64,000 nt of DNA. Source: Pseudoscardovia suis. GTDB taxonomy: Bacteria; Actinomycetota; Actinomycetes; Actinomycetales; Bifidobacteriaceae. The notes beneath the pieces are model-generated. The model worked only from the letters and a program-made list of their open reading frames with translations. It searched no databases and was not told where the DNA came from. Positions 25,464 to 35,308 of this stretch are shown piece by piece. Numbering within the stretch: position 1 is the stretch's first letter; the number at the start of each line of letters is the position of its first letter. The DNA lies in NCBI RefSeq assembly GCF_002797875.1, contig NZ_PGFC01000004.1:62001-126000 (forward strand), written 5' to 3'. The position numbers and the translations under genes were made by a program.

Positions 25464-27209
25464 ATGACTGACCATGATGCCATAATGAGCCGTATGCGCC
25501 CAGATGACGAATCAGAAAAAACCACCCAGATAGACCTTGCGTCGCTGTTTCCCGAGAAGGGCGATCCGCGCAAGCCGCCGGAGTGGTTCGGCAGGGCACT
25601 CATCTACACTGCCATTGCGGTGTTCGTCAGCATTTGGCTGTGGCGCGGCTGGTCCGACATTCAGCCGCTGGTGCTCATCATCGTCATTTCGCTGTTCATC
25701 GCGCTGGCGATGGACCCGATTGTCGAACGTCTCGTGCGGCATGGCTGGAAGCGTGGCGCAGCGTCCGGCGTAACCCTCACCGGTCTGTGCATCGCCACGG
25801 TCGCGTTGCTGTCGGTATTCGGCAAGATGTTCGTCGACCAGGTGATGCAGATGATCAATTCGCTGCCTGCCACCTATCAGACGATTTCCGAGTGGGCGAA
25901 GACCCGTTTCAATGCGCAGATGCCTGACATGGAGCATGTCGGCGACGCGATCATGGATTGGTTCTCGACCCACAACATGGCTGATTACGCCGGCCAGGCA
26001 TGGGGCTACGCGGTCTCGTTCTTCGGCGGGCTGTTCGCCGTGTTCACGGTGCTGCTCGTCACGTACTACATGTCTGCGTGCAGTCCCGCGATGCGCAAGT
26101 CGTTCTGCCGCTATATGTCGCCGCGTTCGCAGAAACGCTTCCTCATCACATGGACCGTGCTGCAAGATCAGATTTCGAACTTCCTGTATTCGCGCATCAT
26201 CCTGGCACTCGTCTCAAGCGTGTGCATGTCGTTCTTCTTGATTTTCATGGGGTCGCCGTATTGGCTGCCTCTGTCGCTTTTCTGTGGGCTTGTCTCGCAA
26301 TTCGTGCCCACGATCGGCACTTACATCGGCGGCGCGCTGCCGGTGCTGTCCATCTGGACCACGAACAGCGTCAAGGCCGCGATCATCGTCGTCGTGTACA
26401 TCTGCATCTACCAGCAGTTCGAAAACCTGCTGCTGTCGCCGAAGATTTCGCAGCGCACGATGGACATCAACCCCGCTGTCGCGTTCCTCGTGGTGGTGCT
26501 GTTCAGCTACCTGTTCGGAGCGCTCGGTGCGTTCCTCGCGCTGCCGGTGTGGGCGTCCCTCCAGGTGCTGTTCAAGATGTATACGAAGCAGTACGAGCTG
26601 ATTGACTCCCCGTTGCTTGATGATACGAGGCCAGTCAAGAAGTCGGCGATGGTGCAAGGCGCCGAAAGCTTCAGCGAGCGTGTTATCAAGCCGATGGCCG
26701 ACAAGCTGCCTCGCGCTGTGCGTGGCAGCACGAATCGTGTGACGGTGGAGGACCAATACAACAAGCTCATCCAGGACGAGCTGGGCATCGACATTCCGTC
26801 GCCGCTCACCAGCGACGAGCAGGATGATTCCGAAACCGTGGCGATTCCGCAGAATGTGGTGACGCAGACGATGAGGCAGGGTGCCGCGCAGGCAGGGGAG
26901 CACCCCGAGGCGTCGGATTCCCACGAGCCGGGCGCTGGCTTCTTTGACGAGGATGCGGATGACGATGATTCCGAGATCGGCGTCACCAGTTCCACGAATG
27001 TGACCGAAGCGTTGCGCAAGCGCAATGAGCAGGGTCCGGCTCCCGAAAAATCCAAGTTCCGCACGCAGACTGCGCAGACGGAACGGGATCCGCAGGCGTC
27101 GCAAGCCGGGCAGACCGCCCATCGTTCGAGTGACGACCGGCCTGCTCCCGCCAAGCCCCGCAAGAGTCATAACGCTGGCGGCCATAGCGCTCGAAAGGAA
27201 TGGCGCTGA
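25464..27209 (+). CDS. AI-2E/PerM-family membrane transporter with long hydrophilic tail
   Basis: About 581 residues. The AI-2E transporter family domain (about 40-400) has seven or eight helices, with two near the N-terminus, a soluble segment (~110-165), and the conserved late block LSPKISQRTMDINPAVAFLVVVLF. The last ~180 residues are acidic, Ser/Gln-rich and probably disordered, longer than usual. Substrates vary in this family and are often unknown. The start is unclear: ATGs at 25464, 25485 and 25494 are in frame and none has a good ribosome-binding site. The next gene starts 1 bp after the stop, so they are co-translated. Confidence 0.82.
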   Translation: MTDHDAIMSRMRPDDESEKTTQIDLASLFPEKGDPRKPPEWFGRALIYTAIAVFVSIWLWRGWSDIQPLVLIIVISLFIALAMDPIVERLVRHGWKRGAASGVTLTGLCIATVALLSVFGKMFVDQVMQMINSLPATYQTISEWAKTRFNAQMPDMEHVGDAIMDWFSTHNMADYAGQAWGYAVSFFGGLFAVFTVLLVTYYMSACSPAMRKSFCRYMSPRSQKRFLITWTVLQDQISNFLYSRIILALVSSVCMSFFLIFMGSPYWLPLSLFCGLVSQFVPTIGTYIGGALPVLSIWTTNSVKAAIIVVVYICIYQQFENLLLSPKISQRTMDINPAVAFLVVVLFSYLFGALGAFLALPVWASLQVLFKMYTKQYELIDSPLLDDTRPVKKSAMVQGAESFSERVIKPMADKLPRAVRGSTNRVTVEDQYNKLIQDELGIDIPSPLTSDEQDDSETVAIPQNVVTQTMRQGAAQAGEHPEASDSHEPGAGFFDEDADDDDSEIGVTSSTNVTEALRKRNEQGPAPEKSKFRTQTAQTERDPQASQAGQTAHRSSDDRPAPAKPRKSHNAGGHSARKEWR

Positions 27210-27210
27210 C

Positions 27211-28647
27211 ATGGGATTGCTTACATTCATCGACATCCTCATGGGAATCATCGGGTTCTTGGGGATCGCCTACCAAGTGGTGTGCATCGTCACCGGATTC
27301 TTCGCCAAGACCGTTGACTATCCCGACGCACCGGCCGACAAACACTACTGCGTGCTCATCTCGGCGCGCAACGAATCCAAGGTCATCGGAAACCTCATCA
27401 CGTGCATCCAGCACCAAACGTATCCGAGCGAACTCATCGACATCTGGGTCGTGGCGGACAATTGCGACGATGACACCGCCGAGGTGTGCCGCCGCATGGG
27501 ATGCCATGTGGTTGAGCGTTTCAACAAGCAGCAGGTGGGCAAAGGCTATGCGCTCACCTATCTGCTCGACAACATCCAGCGCAGCGGCGCCGCCAAGGAA
27601 TACGACGCCTACATCGTGTTCGACGCCGACAATTTGCTCGACAAGCATTACGTGGCGGAGATGAACAAGGCGTTCCACGCAGGGTTCGACGCGCTGACGA
27701 GCTATCGCAATTCCGTGAACTTCTCCGACAACTGGGTGTCCTCCGGCTCCGCCCTGTGGTTCGTGCGTGAATCCAGGTTCCTCAACAGTTCGCGCCACGT
27801 CTTCGGCACCAGCTGCCACGTGGGAGGCACCGGCTTCCTGTTCTCGCGCAAAATCATGGAACGCAACGGCGGTTGGAAGTTCCACCTGCTGACCGAGGAC
27901 CTTGAGTTCACGATGGATACGATCATGCATGGCGACAAGATCGGTTACTGCGGCAAGGCCATGCTGTATGACGAGCAGCCGGTGACGTTCGCGCAGTCGT
28001 GGCGCCAGCGGGTGCGTTGGAGCAAGGGATTCCTGCAGGTGTTCCGTTACTATGGTTCCGCGCTCATCAAGTACGCGATTCGCGAACGTGATTTCTCCGC
28101 GGTGGACCTGTCGCTCATGATCTGTCCGCTCACCGTGCTGTCGTTGGCGCGCGTGGTGCTGGGTGCGCTGTTCGTGGCGTTCGGCTTCGTCTCGGCCGCC
28201 AGCCAGCTCGGCGCCTTGCGTTTCTGGGTCGTGACGCTGGTGGCGAGCGTGCTGGGGCTTATGGCGCTCGCTGCGCTCACCTCGATTCTCGAACGCGACA
28301 AGATCGGCGCGACGAACCGCGAGCTCGTGGCGTATTGCCTGAGTTTCCCGGTGTATATGCTCAGCTACATCCCCATTTCGTTCGCCGCGATTTTCTCGCG
28401 TTCGCAGTGGAAGCCAATACAGCATCAGGGTGCCTCGCAGGAGCAGCTGCACGAGGAATTCGACGGAACGGTCAATGCCGGCGCTGTGGAAGGCAAGATT
28501 GTGGAAGGCAAGGTTGTGCAAGATTCCGACACAGAAGGCAGTGCGGCGGAAGACGCCGCCGCGGCAGACAGTGCAGCGCACGGCTCTGCGTCCAAGGAAT
28601 CAGCAAAGGCAGCGGCGATTGCCGCCATCAAGGAGGACGCTCGATGA
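27211..28647 (+). CDS. processive family 2 glycosyltransferase (membrane)
   Basis: 478 residues. One N-terminal membrane helix, then a GT-A domain with SARNESKVI, the DxD in VFDADN, the catalytic ED in LLTEDLEF, and QRVRW (QxxRW), the hallmark of processive enzymes such as cellulose or hyaluronan synthase. Three or more helices follow. A hydrophilic Ala/Glu/Asp tail of about 70 residues ends the protein. ATG 27211 (MGLLTFIDIL) follows AAAGGA. It overlaps the next gene (dacB) by 4 bp (ATGA). Likely makes or exports a cell-surface polysaccharide; the product is not predictable. Confidence 0.87.
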   Translation: MGLLTFIDILMGIIGFLGIAYQVVCIVTGFFAKTVDYPDAPADKHYCVLISARNESKVIGNLITCIQHQTYPSELIDIWVVADNCDDDTAEVCRRMGCHVVERFNKQQVGKGYALTYLLDNIQRSGAAKEYDAYIVFDADNLLDKHYVAEMNKAFHAGFDALTSYRNSVNFSDNWVSSGSALWFVRESRFLNSSRHVFGTSCHVGGTGFLFSRKIMERNGGWKFHLLTEDLEFTMDTIMHGDKIGYCGKAMLYDEQPVTFAQSWRQRVRWSKGFLQVFRYYGSALIKYAIRERDFSAVDLSLMICPLTVLSLARVVLGALFVAFGFVSAASQLGALRFWVVTLVASVLGLMALAALTSILERDKIGATNRELVAYCLSFPVYMLSYIPISFAAIFSRSQWKPIQHQGASQEQLHEEFDGTVNAGAVEGKIVEGKVVQDSDTEGSAAEDAAAADSAAHGSASKESAKAAAIAAIKEDAR

Positions 28648-30098
28648 GCGCATGGCACAGGAATCACGGCACCGCAGGCAAGACGCATGCTCCGTCATCG
28701 GCAGCGGTGCGCATCGTCGCCTCCGCCGTCGCCACGGCATTGGTGTTCGGTTGCTTCACGGCGATCCACCGTTATGCGCGCACCGGCGGTGATGAACGCG
28801 CTGATGTGACCGTGCGCGTTGCACGGCAGAACGTGCAGCTGCTCGCCCCGGACGTCGACACGTCCACGAGCATTGACGCCGCCGCGGTGCAGCCTTTGCT
28901 CGACGCCTATGCGCAGTCGGCGGGTGTGGGCACCACGTATTCGATAGCGGTCATGGACGCCCAGGGCAATGTCATCGCCGGGCATGAGCCGGACACTGCG
29001 CGCGAGCCCGCCTCCACCACGAAAACCCTCACCGCGTTCGCGGCAGCCTCCGCTCTTGACCTGTATTCCACCCTCGACACGCAGGTGTATGTGACCGGTG
29101 CGGCGGACGCCAAGGGTGCGGCGACGATCGTGCTCAAAGGCAACGGCGACGTGCTGCTTGGCACCGGCGCCAACGACGCCTCGCACATCAACGGCCGCGC
29201 TGGCATCGCCACGCTCGTGCAACGCACCGTGACTGCGCTCGCGGCGCAGGGCATCACCTCGGTGACGCTTGAATACGATGATTCGCTCTTCGGCAGCAAG
29301 CGTCTGCCCGACGGCATCGAGCAGACGGACGAGGACTACATTTACGAAATGCCGGCATCCTCCATGGCGATCGACATGGACCGTCAGTGGGGCGGCGTCA
29401 CCAACCCCGACCCCGACCACATCATGAATTACCCGACGAAAACCGACACCCCGGCGCTCAACGTGGCGACGGAATTCGCGTCGCAGCTTGCTGCCGCCGG
29501 AGTGACGGTCTCCAACGCCGACGCGCCGGCATCCGTCCAGACCACAGGCGATGCCACGATGATCGCCAGCGTGCAATCCGCCCCGCTGTGGGAAGTCATG
29601 AGATTCATGCTGAAGAATTCCTCGAACACGCTGGCCGAGGAATTTGGGCGTCTCGTCGCCATCAAAACCGGTGCCGAGAACTCTCCGGAAGGCGCAGTGA
29701 AGGCAGTGACGCAAATCGTGCAGGATGCCGGCATCAAGACCGACGGGTTGTCGCTCAGGGATTGCTCCGGCCTCACCCTTGGCACGCGCATATCCGCAAC
29801 AACCCTCGCTGACGTGCAACGCCACCTTGTGCTGCTGCAGCAGGAGGATTCCGCGCCGGTGATGGAAGGCGAGCTGCTGGCTGGCGTCGATAGGCCTCAT
29901 GCGCCGTATGACCATTCGATCTATGGGTCGATGATGACGAAAACCGGCACGCAGGACAATGTGCGTTCCCTGTGCGGCACCATCGTCACCAAGGACGGCG
30001 GCGTTGTGTTCTTCGCCATCGTGTGCGTGGACATGGGGGATTGGTCCGCGGCCGGTGCCGCCAATGATGTGTTCGCCAGCGGGCTCGCCATGTTGTGA
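28644..30098 (+). CDS. dacB: D-Ala-D-Ala carboxypeptidase/endopeptidase, PBP4 (DacB) family
   Basis: 484 residues. A membrane anchor or signal at about 20-42 is followed by the PBP4 fold with its three motifs: STTK (Ser124, Lys127), SSN in KNSSNTLAEEFGR, and KTG in MTKTGTQDN. It trims the terminal D-Ala of peptidoglycan stem peptides or cuts cross-links outside the membrane. AGGAGGACGCTCG precedes ATG 28644, which overlaps the GT2 stop. In many actinobacteria dacB, tilS, hpt and ftsH lie in this order; here hpt follows directly and tilS is missing. Confidence 0.93.
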   Translation: MSAWHRNHGTAGKTHAPSSAAVRIVASAVATALVFGCFTAIHRYARTGGDERADVTVRVARQNVQLLAPDVDTSTSIDAAAVQPLLDAYAQSAGVGTTYSIAVMDAQGNVIAGHEPDTAREPASTTKTLTAFAAASALDLYSTLDTQVYVTGAADAKGAATIVLKGNGDVLLGTGANDASHINGRAGIATLVQRTVTALAAQGITSVTLEYDDSLFGSKRLPDGIEQTDEDYIYEMPASSMAIDMDRQWGGVTNPDPDHIMNYPTKTDTPALNVATEFASQLAAAGVTVSNADAPASVQTTGDATMIASVQSAPLWEVMRFMLKNSSNTLAEEFGRLVAIKTGAENSPEGAVKAVTQIVQDAGIKTDGLSLRDCSGLTLGTRISATTLADVQRHLVLLQQEDSAPVMEGELLAGVDRPHAPYDHSIYGSMMTKTGTQDNVRSLCGTIVTKDGGVVFFAIVCVDMGDWSAAGAANDVFASGLAML

Positions 30099-30128
30099 TG
30101 CCATGTTGTGATGCCATGTTGTGATGCC
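30087..30128 (+). repeat. 13-bp tandem repeat over the dacB stop codon
   Basis: GCCATGTTGTGAT occurs three times in tandem (30087-30125) with a partial fourth copy. The first copy contains the last dacB codons and the stop. Confidence 0.88.
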
Positions 30129-30243
30129 AAGGCGGCATGGCGTCGCCGCGACCTGCCGGCAAATGCTGTGCTCTGAGCGAATTAAGGATGATTTTCAGGC
30201 AACGCCCAGTTTCCGAGCAACCGTGTGTGAGATGATGGGCAGT

Positions 30244-30810
30244 ATGAAAATTTCTGATGTTGCGGATGACATCGAACGCGAGCTGGTGCCGCGCTCGCAG
30301 ATTGACGAAACGATTAACCGCGTGGCGGCGCAGGTTTCGAAGGATTACGCAGGCCGTGACCTGCTGCTGGTGGGCGTGCTCAAGGGAGCCGCGACCACCA
30401 TGGTGCATTTCGCCGAAGCGCTGAGCATCAATGTGCAGATGGATTACATGAGCCTTTCCAGCTATGGTTCGGGCACAACATCCAGCGGCACGGTGACCGT
30501 CCGCCAGGATCTGTCCACCGACGTGCGCGGGCGCGATGTGCTCATCGTCGAAGACATCATCGACTCGGGCATCACGCTCGCATGGCTTGTCGACGAGCTC
30601 AAGCGCCGCGGCGCCGCATCGGTCAAGGTGTTCGCGCTGCTCGACAAGCCGGCGCGTCACAAGATCGACATCGTACCCACATACAAAGGTATTGTTATTC
30701 CCGATGAGTTCGTGGTAGGTTTCGGACTTGATTATGCGGAGAAATACAGGAATCTCGATTCAATCGCGGTACTCAAGCCTTCGGTTTACAGCAAGGAGAC
30801 ACACGCATGA
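30244..30810 (+). CDS. hpt: hypoxanthine phosphoribosyltransferase
   Basis: Salvages hypoxanthine and guanine to IMP and GMP with PRPP. The PRPP loop is VLIVEDIIDSGITL, VGVLKGA is the N-terminal loop, and DIVPTYKG and EFVVGFGLDYAEKYRN close the base site. 188 residues, normal. ATG 30244 gives the usual N-terminus; in-frame ATGs at 30232 and 30235 cannot be excluded and no ribosome-binding site is clear. The stop overlaps the ftsH start by 4 bp. Confidence 0.94.
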   Translation: MKISDVADDIERELVPRSQIDETINRVAAQVSKDYAGRDLLLVGVLKGAATTMVHFAEALSINVQMDYMSLSSYGSGTTSSGTVTVRQDLSTDVRGRDVLIVEDIIDSGITLAWLVDELKRRGAASVKVFALLDKPARHKIDIVPTYKGIVIPDEFVVGFGLDYAEKYRNLDSIAVLKPSVYSKETHA

Positions 30811-33053
30811 CGTATCCTTCCGGACCGGGAACACCCGGCAACCAGAACGGCGGCGGTAAGAAACCCAACGGTTTCGACCCGTTCTCCGATCTGGACAATG
30901 ACGACAACAATGGCAAGGATTCCGGCAAAAACGGCAACCGCAAGGGCAAGACGCCATGGTGGCGCAACCCGTGGGTGTGGGTCATCGCGGTCATCGTGCT
31001 CATCATCGTGGGCTTCCAAGCCTCCAGCATGGGCGGACCGAAGCTGATCGACACCAAGGACGGCTTGCAGCTGCTCAAGGACGGCAAGGCCACCTATGCG
31101 CAGATTGACGGCAGTCGCTATCTGGTGACGCTTGACCTGCAGGACGACTTCCAGAAGACCGACCGCAACGGCCAGAACCACAACTATGGCAAGAGCGTGC
31201 AGTTCTACTACGTCTTCGCCCAAGGCGAGGAAGTGGTTAACGATGTGGAGAACGCAAACCTCAAGGACGGCTACACGTCCAAGATTTCGTCCGGCAACAG
31301 CGTCGTCGAATACCTGATCACGACGCTCATACCGTTCGTCATCATCTTCTTTGCATTCTGGTGGCTGCTCGGCCGTATGCAAGGCGGCGCCGGAGGCGCA
31401 CTGTTCGGTGGCAAGGCGAATTCCCGCAAGCTGGGCGAGGGCGACACGCCCAAGACCCGCTTCAAGGACGTGGCCGGCGAAGACGCGGCAGTGCAGGAAG
31501 TCGAAGAAATCAAGGACTTTCTCAAAGATCCGACGAAATACCAGAAGATCGGCGCTCGCATCCCGCGCGGCGTGCTGCTGTATGGCCCTCCGGGAACCGG
31601 TAAGACGCTGCTGGCGCGTGCAATCGCAGGCGAGGCAGGCGTGCCGTTCTATTCGATGGCTGGCTCGGACTTCGTGGAGATGTTCGTGGGCCTCGGCGCT
31701 TCCCGCGTGCGTGATCTGTTCGACGAGGCGAAGAAGAACGCCCCGGCCATCATCTTCATCGATGAGATCGATGCAGTGGGCCGCCGCCGTGGCAACAGCG
31801 CCAATGGTGGCGTGGACGAGCGCGAGCAGACCCTCAACCAGCTGCTCGTTGAGATGGATGGTTTCGAGAACGACACGAGCCTCATCGTGATCGCCGCCAC
31901 GAACCGCCCCGATGTGCTCGATCCCGCCTTGCTGCGCCCCGGTCGATTCGACCGCCAGGTCGCAGTGGAGGCGCCTGACCTTGCCGGACGTGAGGCGATT
32001 TTGAAGGTACACGCCAAGGGCAAGCCGTTTGTGCCGGACGTGGACCTGCATCAGGTCGCCGTGCGAACCCCTGGTTTCACGGGCGCAGACCTCGCCAACG
32101 TGCTCAACGAAGCGGCGCTTCTCACAGCGCGTTCCAACGCACAGCTGATCGACAACCGCGCCATCGACGAAGCCATCGACCGTGTGATGAGCGGTCCGCG
32201 CCGCCGTTCCACCGGCATGGCTGCAGAGGAACTGCGCAACACCGCATACCATGAGGGCGGTCACGCGTTGGTCGCCGCCGCCTTGCGCCACACCGACCCG
32301 GTCACCAAGGTCACGATTCTGCCGCGAGGCAGGGCACTGGGCTACACGGCGGTCATGCCGACCTCCGACCGGTACTCCGAGACGCGCAACCAGCTGCTTG
32401 ACCAGCTCGCCTACGCGATGGGTGGACGCACCGCTGAGGAAATCGTGTTCCACGATCCGACGACCGGTGCATCCAACGACATCGAGAAGGCGACCGACAT
32501 CGCCCGCCAGATGGTGCTTGAAGATGGCTTCTCGACGAAGCTCGGCTCCGTCAAGTGGGGCGAGGCGCGTCAGGACGACGGCATCGATGGCCTTGCGCCG
32601 CGCAAGTTCTCCGAAGCGACGATGGATGAAATCGACCATGAGATTCACGACTTGCTGGAGAACGCCCACACCGAGGCGTGGACGATCATCAACGAGAATC
32701 GCGACATCCTCGATGAGCTCGTGCGCCAGCTGCTCGTGAAGGAAACCCTCAACGAGAAGGAGCTCGCCGCCATCTTCGCCAATGTGAAGAAGGCCGATGA
32801 GCGCCCCGTGTGGCTGTCGAACGCGAATCGCACGCTGTCCGACAGGCCGCCGGTGCCGATTCCCGAGTCGCTGATCAAGAGCCTGCGCAGCTCCTCCGAG
32901 GCCGAGGCGGAAGGCACAGACGCGGATGCTGCGCCTGCTGCACCTGCCGCACCTGCCGCAGCCGGGGAGGCCGCTCCCGGTGCTTCCGCATCTGAATCAG
33001 CAACCGGAAGCACCGGCGCGGAAGGTGACGGTGCCAACGGTTCCGCCGCATGA
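30807..33053 (+). CDS. ftsH: ATP-dependent zinc metalloprotease FtsH
   Basis: Membrane AAA+ protease that extracts and degrades membrane and regulatory proteins. A Gly/Asn/Lys-rich N-terminus (~1-45) is followed by two helices (~50-72 and ~170-190). Walker A is GPPGTGKT, Walker [12 protein letters not shown], the SRH block is [21 protein letters not shown]. The zinc motif is HEGGH at 482-486 (usually HEAGH). A 60-residue Ala/Pro/Gly tail ends the 748 residues. AAGGAGACACACGC precedes the ATG. Coupled to hpt. Confidence 0.97.
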   Translation: MTYPSGPGTPGNQNGGGKKPNGFDPFSDLDNDDNNGKDSGKNGNRKGKTPWWRNPWVWVIAVIVLIIVGFQASSMGGPKLIDTKDGLQLLKDGKATYAQIDGSRYLVTLDLQDDFQKTDRNGQNHNYGKSVQFYYVFAQGEEVVNDVENANLKDGYTSKISSGNSVVEYLITTLIPFVIIFFAFWWLLGRMQGGAGGALFGGKANSRKLGEGDTPKTRFKDVAGEDAAVQEVEEIKDFLKDPTKYQKIGARIPRGVLLYGPPGTGKTLLARAIAGEAGVPFYSMAGSDFVEMFVGLGASRVRDLFDEAKKNAPAIIFIDEIDAVGRRRGNSANGGVDEREQTLNQLLVEMDGFENDTSLIVIAATNRPDVLDPALLRPGRFDRQVAVEAPDLAGREAILKVHAKGKPFVPDVDLHQVAVRTPGFTGADLANVLNEAALLTARSNAQLIDNRAIDEAIDRVMSGPRRRSTGMAAEELRNTAYHEGGHALVAAALRHTDPVTKVTILPRGRALGYTAVMPTSDRYSETRNQLLDQLAYAMGGRTAEEIVFHDPTTGASNDIEKATDIARQMVLEDGFSTKLGSVKWGEARQDDGIDGLAPRKFSEATMDEIDHEIHDLLENAHTEAWTIINENRDILDELVRQLLVKETLNEKELAAIFANVKKADERPVWLSNANRTLSDRPPVPIPESLIKSLRSSSEAEAEGTDADAAPAAPAAPAAAGEAAPGASASESATGSTGAEGDGANGSAA

Positions 33054-33116
33054 TCGCTGAGCCGTTGCAGCGTTGGTGCGCCACGGTGCGCCAGACACGG
33101 TGATCGCGTGTAACAG

Positions 33117-33150
33117 AGCCCGGTGGGTGAAAAACTCGCCGGGCTTTGCT
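33117..33150 (+). terminator. intrinsic terminator after ftsH
   Basis: AGCCCGG/CCGGGCT hairpin followed by TTGCT; a short T-run. Confidence 0.65.
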
Positions 33151-33232
33151 ATGCGCGGAGGCGCCCCGTATGGCAACGATGATTTGCACGGTTTGCTGTA
33201 TGGTTAGCGTGGATTGCAGCGAAAGGCAGTGT

Positions 33233-33901
33233 ATGGACCGCATGGATATTGACGACAATGACTTCCCCACACCCACCCAGCAGACGCAGGGCGCGCGAAC
33301 TTCTGTAGGAAGCGAATTGGTAAGCCCGGATGGCAGAAGGCATTACGACGAAGAGGGCGTGCGCAAGGCTGTGCGCGACTTCCTCGTGGCGATCGGGGAG
33401 GACCCCAACCGCGAAGGCTTGCTCGATACGCCTGACCGCATTGCGCGCGCGGGCAAGGAATTGTTCGGCGGGCTGTATCAGTCGCCGAAGGAGCCATTGA
33501 GCCGTCGTTTCAAGACCGACACCGATGAAATGGTGCTGGTGCGCAACATCGAGCTGTATTCGGTGTGCGAGCATCACCTCATGCCGTTCCTCGGCGTGGC
33601 GCACATCGCCTACATCCCCAGTAACGGCATGGTCGTGGGGCTGTCGAAGCTCGCCCGCCTCGTGGAGGTGTATGCGCGCCGCCCGCAGGTGCAGGAACGC
33701 CTCACCAAGCAGATCGCCGACGCGCTCATGGAAGAACTGGATGCGCGCGGGTGCCTCGTCGTGATCGATTGCGAGCATCTGTGCATGTCGATGCGCGGCA
33801 TCAAGAAATCGCAGGCGCGCACCACGACTTCCGCCGTGCGTGGCATTATGAAGAACGCAGCGACGCGTGCCGAAGCGATGCAGCTGATCTGCAGGGAGTA
33901 A
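33233..33901 (+). CDS. folE: GTP cyclohydrolase I
   Basis: First step of folate synthesis: GTP to dihydroneopterin triphosphate. 222 residues. Zinc ligands and active site are in [21 protein letters not shown] and [13 protein letters not shown]; the N-terminal half has [18 protein letters not shown]. The start at 33233 follows GAAAGGCAGTG. It opens a cluster folE - folP - folB/folK. A 240-bp gap, without a recognisable terminator, separates it from folP. Confidence 0.96.
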   Translation: MDRMDIDDNDFPTPTQQTQGARTSVGSELVSPDGRRHYDEEGVRKAVRDFLVAIGEDPNREGLLDTPDRIARAGKELFGGLYQSPKEPLSRRFKTDTDEMVLVRNIELYSVCEHHLMPFLGVAHIAYIPSNGMVVGLSKLARLVEVYARRPQVQERLTKQIADALMEELDARGCLVVIDCEHLCMSMRGIKKSQARTTTSAVRGIMKNAATRAEAMQLICRE

Positions 33902-34141
33902 TCCATAGGGATTTGCAAGGGTCCATGGAATCCCCTGCGGCTGCTGTGCACTTTTACACAGCGCCGCTGCTGTGCACGGCAACCGTCGGAACCTGTTGTC
34001 GGTGGCTGCCGACCTGGCAGTCCATCGGTGTCTGAAGGCGAGCGTCGCCGGACGTTGGCTGGATGATCGCTGATTCCTGCGATGGCTGTGCACAAACCCC
34101 GGAACACAAACTCAGGAACACAATTGAGGGGAAGCCAAGCG

Positions 34142-35191
34142 ATGACACATATCGCATCAACTGAAAACCAGACCGTTAGCACAGCCGCGGACAATAATGC
34201 CGCCGCTGCCTCCAATGCAGCTGCTGCCGCGCAACCTGTGCAACCCGCACAATCCGCGCAGCCCACTGAATTCGGTGGCTCCACCAAGCAGCCGCGATTC
34301 ACCAGCCTGCAGGCATTGCATGACACGAAACGCACGCTGGTGATGGGCGTGCTCAACATCACCGCCGATTCATTCTCTGACGGCGGTCTCTGGCTCAACC
34401 CGCAGAAGGCGGCGCAGCATGGCGCCGACATGATGGCGGACGGAGCCGACATCATCGACATCGGTGCCGAGTCCACCCGCCCCGGTGCACAACGCGTCGA
34501 CGAAGACACCGAGAAACAGCGCGTGCTTGGCGCAGTCAAGGCGTTGCTGCCTCATGGAGCCATACTCTCCATCGACACCACGCGCGCCAGCGTGGCGCAG
34601 GCGGCTCTCGAAGCCGGCGCGCAGATCATCAACGACGTGTCAGGAGGCCAGCTCGACCCCGACATGGCGCGCGTCGTGCGTGACCATGACTGCCTGTACA
34701 TCATGCAGCATTGGCGCGGCTGGCTCGCCGGATCGCATTCCGGCACGCCGGACCAAGACACCTCCCATTACGAGCATGGTGCGCTTGCCGACGTGACTGC
34801 CGAAATGCGCCGGCAGCTTGATTCTTTGGTGAGTCAAGGCGTGGATGCCTCGCGCATCATCACCGACCCCGGCCTAGGATTCTCCAAGCCCAAGCCGGAG
34901 CACAACATGCCGCTGCTCGCCGGTCTCGACCAGATCAAGGCGCTGGGCTGCCCGGTGCTCATCGGCCAGTCGCGCAAGCGTTTCATCAACGCTTTGCTCC
35001 AGGACCTGCCATGGCGTGCGGCAGCGGACGATGCGGGGCATCAGACCGACCTCGACAATGCGACGGCGGCGCTCTCCGCCTTGTGCGCTGAGCATGGCGC
35101 ATGGGCGGTGCGTGTGCACGACGTGCGTCGTTCCGTCGCCGCCGTGCGCATGGGAAGCGCGTGGCGCGCGGCGGCTGACTTGACCCGATAG
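34142..35191 (+). CDS. folP: dihydropteroate synthase
   Basis: Joins 6-hydroxymethyl-dihydropterin pyrophosphate to p-aminobenzoate; target of sulfonamides. MGVLNITADSFSDGG, DIIDIGAESTRPGA, IINDVSGG, DPGLGFSKPKPEHN and IGQSRKRF give the full set of family motifs. 349 residues including an Ala/Gln-rich N-terminal ~50 residues not needed for the barrel. ATG 34142 follows GAGGGG at a spacing of about 10 nt. Middle gene of the folate cluster. Confidence 0.96.
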   Translation: MTHIASTENQTVSTAADNNAAAASNAAAAAQPVQPAQSAQPTEFGGSTKQPRFTSLQALHDTKRTLVMGVLNITADSFSDGGLWLNPQKAAQHGADMMADGADIIDIGAESTRPGAQRVDEDTEKQRVLGAVKALLPHGAILSIDTTRASVAQAALEAGAQIINDVSGGQLDPDMARVVRDHDCLYIMQHWRGWLAGSHSGTPDQDTSHYEHGALADVTAEMRRQLDSLVSQGVDASRIITDPGLGFSKPKPEHNMPLLAGLDQIKALGCPVLIGQSRKRFINALLQDLPWRAAADDAGHQTDLDNATAALSALCAEHGAWAVRVHDVRRSVAAVRMGSAWRAAADLTR

Positions 35192-35308
35192 GATTCGGGC
35201 GAGCGGCTGCATGGAAGCAACAGACAGCGGCGTGCAGCAGCAAGCGACTTAGAGACACAAGGCAACAAGCAAGAACAACGGAATCGGCAGATCAGCAAGG
35301 AGAATCTC

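Noticed and set aside
33902..34141. Riboswitch before folP
   Set aside because: Only short direct repeats of GCTGTGCAC are seen; no tetrahydrofolate-riboswitch-like core could be recognised by eye.
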